From assembly GCF_001577835.2 (NCBI RefSeq), contig NC_029516.1:165376441-165440440 (forward strand): a DNA stretch of 64,000 bases, written 5' to 3'. A program made the translations under genes and the position numbers. Of the stretch, positions 58,497 through 64,000 are shown one piece after another. Positions within the stretch are counted from its first letter, which is position 1. Every line of letters starts with the position of its first letter. The notes under the pieces were generated by a model. The model was not told where the DNA came from, ran no database searches, and saw only the letters and a list, made by a program, of their open reading frames with translations. Source of the stretch: Coturnix japonica (Eukaryota > Chordata > Aves > Galliformes > Phasianidae).

Positions 58497-61045
58497 GTAG
58501 ATTAGGCAATTTTGCAGTCAATTATTCTGTTTTCCAAATAAATGCATTCACTCTGTTTCTCTAATTGCTTGTAATTCCACATTCTCCTGCACTGGATCCA
58601 TTTGGTCTTTAGCACCGGGCTGCTTACCTCTGTGGCCTAGTTCCTAGAAATAGTTATGCATGTGCCTAATTGTGCACTGAAGTCAAGACAAGCAGAACTA
58701 AGCAAGTCTAGAAGCACTTTCAGGGTTTGGTCTTTGGGCCGCAGCCTGGCCAAAGCCCCACTGTGTGCTACCAGAATAAAGATGAGTTTAAGGATATGAA
58801 GTATATTATTTATCAGTTGATTTGTTCGCTTAGTGCAGTTAATTCAGTTCTTTTGAGATCTACTTTCTGTGTTTCCACTTGCCCTTCTATTCACACTCAG
58901 TTTTCCTTCTCGCTGCTCTGCTCCCACAGTGCCAGAGCTGCCAGCCACACGATCCACTTTAAAATGATCAGAGCTCCCACATTTCTTCTTTCCTACCAAC
59001 TTTGTGCATTGCCATCATTGTTCCTTGGACAGATTTTGTCCAGCTTTTAAGGAGAGAGAGAGTAACAGCATTTCATGCCCTCATTTCCAAGTGCAGTATT
59101 AAATATAATCCTTATAATTATAGCAATGCCTCTTGGACCACTGTAGTTCAGGCTATGTAAATATGTCATCAAAAGCTCTCTTTCTTGGGAGCTGGAACTC
59201 AGTCTTGTTGATTGAGCTGAAATCAGATGGCCAGCAGCTGCAAACACACTCTGTCCCCACCCCCCGCCTCCCTGTTTTTTTCCTTTTACCACAAAATCCT
59301 CTTGATTTCTGTTGAAGTTGTGACTTTACAGCGCAGAGATAATGGCTGAGTTATTCTGAGCCGCCCTTTGGCTATGTTCTCCAAGGATACCTGGGGGCAT
59401 GAGCTGTTCCCTGTTCCTGTGCTGAGCTCCAGGACAGGGAGGATGCTGTGTGTTGGAACTCATGGGGTGCCTTTAGGGTCACACAGCAGCTCACACCTGG
59501 GCTGAAGACTGCGGGGTTGCTACGCGATCGGGGCTGGCAGCACTGCAGTGCTCTCTGTGCTCATGGCCCTGGCCATTCGCCATACAGACCTCTCTATTCA
59601 TCCGAGCCAGGGTGCCAGGACCAAGGCAATTCCCAGCAGTGGTTTGTGCTAAAAGTTCAGCAAAGGCTTATATAGCCCCAGGGGGAAAGAAAAAAAAGAA
59701 AGAAAATTGGCATCTAGGAGTTGCATAACTCAGTGCTGTCATTTTGGGTACTTAAAAAACAAAACAAAACCCCAGCATTCATAACCTGAGATATTAAGGT
59801 TTTTAAAAGTGCCACTTGCCAATACACAGTAACTACTTTTCCTAAGACCTTTTACTCTGTATATTTACTGGTGGACCAGAATAGCTCTGCAGAAGTTAAT
59901 TCAGTCTGCTGAGTAAACAGTAGGTACTTCTGCAACTTGCTATATATACCAGCTGTGTGTAAGGCCTTTGGCACACATTTGTACCCCACACAATGCATAT
60001 GAGGGGCCCTGACAGAGCCGGGATGGCTGCTGAGGTCGGTAACCCCTCCCTGTTGTGTTGGATGTCTGCTCATTCTGTCAAGCCCATGAAGGGCAACTGC
60101 TTTGGATGCCCGGCGCGTCAAGAGGCTGCTCACTGAAAAGGCCCTTTATGCGGTTCTCAGATCCCTCCCTCAGGATGTACTGACTGTGCTCGGGTCTCTT
60201 AAAGCACAACCTCTTCAACACAGGTCAGGAGCACTCTTCAGCACAGCATCAAACCGCTTCTTTTGGTTACATAAGTCACACGCATCCCCTTTCTTTGGCA
60301 AAGCCCTTCTCTGCTTCCACTTCTCAGCCCTGTTAGCCATTCGTCCTCCTCCTTTCACCTGGGTAAATCCCCCTACTTTGTCTCCTTTCATGCTCCAAAC
60401 ATGATACTGCTTCCTACCATTATTTTTCTAGCTTGGAATAAAGGACCAGAGGGCCAGGTTACCAGCTTGGTGCTGGACACGTGGTTTCCACATGTTCTCT
60501 GCATCTTCCCTCCTACTGCCTCTCTGGCTGCCTTTCTCTCTTTGCTTCAGCTGGAATTCTAATGACCGTGGGCTTGAACATCTTGCATCATAGTCACAAG
60601 AAGCTAAGAGGAAAAACTTATGTGAGCTGAGAGCACATTTGTAGGTTCCCTGGGCAGTCTCTGCAGGCAGTAGGTGCTCACACCATGGGCATGCAGTTGT
60701 GAATGCTCAGGCTTCAGTTTAGGAAAATACTTAAAGAATATATGTATGGTTAAGCACACTTAAGTGCTTTTTAGTTTGATTGCTGCTTGCCTGCACTGGG
60801 ACCTCACATTGGAGAAGAACTTGATGGTCTGATTCAGCAAATACTTTATAGTAGTATATCAAAGTTTTAAGACTAGAAGTACTTGCATTATTTTGTATTT
60901 TAAAGACCACTGAAAAAGGTAGTGATGTTGAGGGCAAGGCAGAAAATGGGGACACTCTCTTGGTCTTCTCTTACATTTTGAGTCATGCTCTGGACCGCGG
61001 ATATTTCTAAACTCTAAATACATTTCTGTAATGATGCTGTACTGT

Positions 61046-61135
61046 ATCATAGAATCATTAAGGTTGGAAAAGACCGCTAAGATCATCTAGTCCAACCATC
61101 AACCCATCGCCACCATGTGCTCTAAACCATGCTCC
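61046..61135 (-). mobile_element. CR1 LINE, short 3' fragment
   Basis: 'tatcatagaatcattaaggttggaaaagacc' and 'aagatcatctagtccaaccatc', a reversed CR1 tail. Confidence 0.88.
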
Positions 61136-64000
61136 TAACATAATTATGTTGAGTGCTTACGTGTAGATTATTTTGAAAAATTACAGCTAAAAAGAGCATT
61201 TAAGTCTTAAAAACAAAGTTAGCGTCATTTCTCTGAGCACAGTGAATGGTGAGTTGTGCCCTTGGATTCCAATCCTGCATCCAGCGTAGGATCAGTCTGG
61301 AATCAGATGGGACTCCAAGCCTTTTGGGCTTACAATGTTTAGGCATCTAATCATTCCTGTATTGAACTGAAACCAACGGGAACTGGGCAGCACCTAATTG
61401 GGATTTTGGATCTCAGCCTAAAATCTTTGGAGTACTTCGGAAAATTTATCCCTGGGAGATTTTGCTTGAATCGAGAATACAGATAGCAGCCATTTCTCAC
61501 AAAAAAAAGCCCCAACATATGACATCAGTGCATCAATGAGTCATCAGTCAGTTCCAGAGGTCAAAGTATTCCTCCTATTTGCCTAAGAAGCAGTCACCTA
61601 TTTACTTTCTGAAATGATGCCTGTGGTGCTAACATGACATTTGGGTTTGCTGTACAGCAAAAAAACACTATTTTTAACCATGTTGTATAAAGACGGGCCT
61701 TGTCATTTCTTTAAAAGCTAGGAGTACCAGAGAACAAATGTAAAAGGCCCATTTCCTTCCTTGCTGGTATGTGTGGTCGGGGATAAATCCCAAATTGGGC
61801 TGGTGGGAGACAGTCCTGTCTCTTTCCTTTCCAATGATCTATGTGTTGCGCCTTCAGAAAAGGCTGACTTCTTTTATTATCACCTTCTTCTGATCTGTCA
61901 CCATTTTTACTTCTGCTCTGTTTAGCTTTTTTGATCTTTAAATATATTTAAAATATGAAGGTGTTCATTTAGTTGAAAAGGATTTACCTGTACAGCACTT
62001 GAGGCTCAGCACTCACAGGAAGAACCCCATGGAAAATCCAGCGCTAATGCTGAAGTTTAGTCCCTGAGCTGTTGCCCACCAATGTTTGGTTCTTACTGGG
62101 CTTCCCAGCACCTTTGGGCACCAGTGGGCTTGGTGTAAGGTCAGAGACAGTACTGTGAGTGGAGGGCAGGAGGAGAGTTGAAGGGCACAGGAGGAGAGTG
62201 AGGGTTTGCTGTCAGTCCCCAAATGTCTCTCTGGACAAGAGTATGAGATGTTAGCGAAGGAAGGTTCACAGTTACTCTGGGAAGGACAAAGCAAATTCAT
62301 ACAGAGAGCAGGAATGATCCTTTCAAAGAGGATTCCTTTTTAAAGACACGAAAAACACTGATCCAAATTGACCCACTTCTACAGCAGCAGTGTAACAAGC
62401 ACCACACAGCCTGATCTGCTTGTGAGCCCTACTACAAAACATTCACATGTGTGAAAGTGCCTCCCTTCTCCCACCAGACTTCATCTCAGCACCTCAGCCC
62501 TCTTTTCCCTTCCCCTTTCCAGGCCTCCCACACCTCTATGCTGGAAGTCCCATTGGCATAACCAGTTGCATCCCAGCATCAAGCAGCTGCCTGCCAGGGC
62601 TGCCCTGCTCCCAACACAGGCAGTGAGGTGAAGGGTTACAGCAGTGATGGGCCTGGCAGAAGGACAGAGCCACCCCTAACAAGAAGCACATAGGTCCTGC
62701 GTGAACAAGTGGTCAGAGTCTCCCGTAAGCCACTCTTATTTAATCTAACATATCAGGACCTTTACTTTTGTACCACCTAAACTCTCCCAGCAATTCCTTT
62801 TGCACAGCCCAGCTCCTGTGGACTTGTTGAGTAGAAACCCAAGTGAGTAAATGGTGAGAAAGGCGCACGCTTCACATTCCCCAGCAGTGACTCAAATGGA
62901 GGACTGCACCCTTAGGACACAGCAGCAGAAATGAACAGTGGAATCCCATGAAACCACAGCAGACAGCTTTCTTCTGTCAGGCAGGTGAGGGGCTGCTGCG
63001 CTGTCTCCCTGCAGTAGCTGGGATGAGCCACTTAGCAGCAGCCACGGTCAGTGCCTCCCCTGCATGAAGCAGGCAGCTGTCTGCTTATTCATGGAAACTG
63101 TCCTGAAGAAAGAGCACGAAATAAAGCAGGAGTGCCTTATTCAAACAGTCACAGCTTGCACATGCCTCCCACTGGTGTGTATAAAGGCTGCGGGCCAGCA
63201 GTGAGAAGCAGACTTGTGGTGGTGGGTGCGGAGGTGCAAAGCAGAGTTCCTGGAGCTGCTGTGTCACTAATGGCACGGACACTTTCCATGTGAAATGGGC
63301 AGGGCTGTGCCATAAAGTAGGATGGTGCTGTGAAGCACTTTGCATTTGTTTTCCCAGTGTGGGGTGAGCAATTTCAGGGTGAGAGCTTTTGCACTGCAAG
63401 TCAGTATGTGAATGAGCACCTTGGTGCTGCAGTGATAAGGTGTGATGGACTGACAGGGTGGCTTTGCATGCGGAAAGGTCCTTGGTGGCTGGGTACAAAG
63501 CAGAAAGTGAACATGCTACAGGGAACCTTACAGTTTTATACACAAACTCATTTTTTGGATGAGGGAAAGAAGTGAATCTGTACCAAGACAATAAGCCTGA
63601 AATTTCATCTCTGTTTAATAAGCCGTTTGATCTCTGCTCTTGTGGAATCTAATCTGATCTCTGCCAGCTGAGGCATCCCCTCGGGGCAGACATCCTGATG
63701 TACAGGAGAGAGAGCTGGGAGAATGCTGCAGCCATCATTGGGCTCCCCAGCCTAGTGACAAGTACCCACCTGCATCTGGGGCTGATTAAGGCAGAACTCC
63801 GTGTCAGTGTTCTGGGGCTATAGGTGTTGCAGGTTCTGAGACTGCTCTGGCAGCCCGTGGTGTCTGGGGAGGGAGTTAAATGTTGCAGTATCTCTGCAAC
63901 AGGTACTAGGGCTGTGCTAGTGAACAGCTGTTCACAGCAGAGACACTGATAGCACATCCACTGCAGAAACAAGAACCTGGACCAAGCCTAGTGTGAAATG
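61136..64000. other. MAML2: MAML2 intron 1, nothing further recognised
   Basis: Unique-looking intronic sequence to the window end without a recognisable repeat, exon or RNA gene. Confidence 0.55.

Larger units (their letters stand above)
49268..64000 (+). other. MAML2: MAML2 intron 1 (5' part)
   Basis: No further MAML2 exon is seen up to the window end, which agrees with the very large first intron of this gene in other vertebrates. Repeats listed separately are the only recognised content. Frames of up to 168 codons here (for example 55,263-55,715 and 63,085-63,591) are not recognised. Confidence 0.8.

Overview
The window looks like nuclear DNA of a bird, most likely a galliform. The main evidence is about 25 truncated CR1 LINE copies, many ending in the avian CR1 tail of ATTCTATG-type 8-mers. 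Two vertebrate genes lie side by side in the same order and orientation as in other amniotes: CCDC82, which is complete, and MAML2, of which only exon 1 is present. There are no prokaryote-type genes, no CRISPR arrays and no rRNA or true tRNA genes. One 10-base N gap (4201-4210) marks an assembly join.

Layout. Positions 1 to about 31.5 kb are intergenic. This stretch holds CR1 fragments, a 1-kb purine-only satellite block (17.8-18.9 kb), a GC-rich island with a consensus-perfect CTCF site (18.9-19.6 kb), a dimeric tRNA-derived SINE with a CR1 tail (22.7-22.9 kb), a 97-bp LTR-like insertion inside a CR1 (21.18-21.27 kb), and a 2.0-kb LTR-type element (29,191-31,194) that sits in another CR1. 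The 2.0-kb element carries an uninterrupted 360-codon antisense ORF. Its first 270 residues are an intron-less copy of the first RecA domain of the RNA helicase DDX6, fused to a 90-residue coiled-coil-like tail. CCDC82 (+) runs from a CpG-rich promoter near 31.6 kb to a stop codon at 42,690 in seven coding exons, all with consistent splice phases. MAML2 (+) begins in a large CpG island (about 47.2-49.4 kb). Its exon 1 codes for 140 residues, and the rest of the window (49,268-64,000) is the start of MAML2 intron 1, with a few CR1s, a degraded MIR SINE and one tRNA-like remnant.

How the parts relate. CCDC82 and MAML2 are co-oriented neighbours with separate promoters. The DDX6-fusion ORF points away from the CCDC82 promoter and starts about 0.45-0.75 kb from it, so divergent transcription from that promoter could reach it; this is inference. 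The most unusual signals are the DDX6 capture and the identical 16-bp terminus shared by the two LTR-type insertions. All family calls come from recognising sequence by eye; no database search was run.
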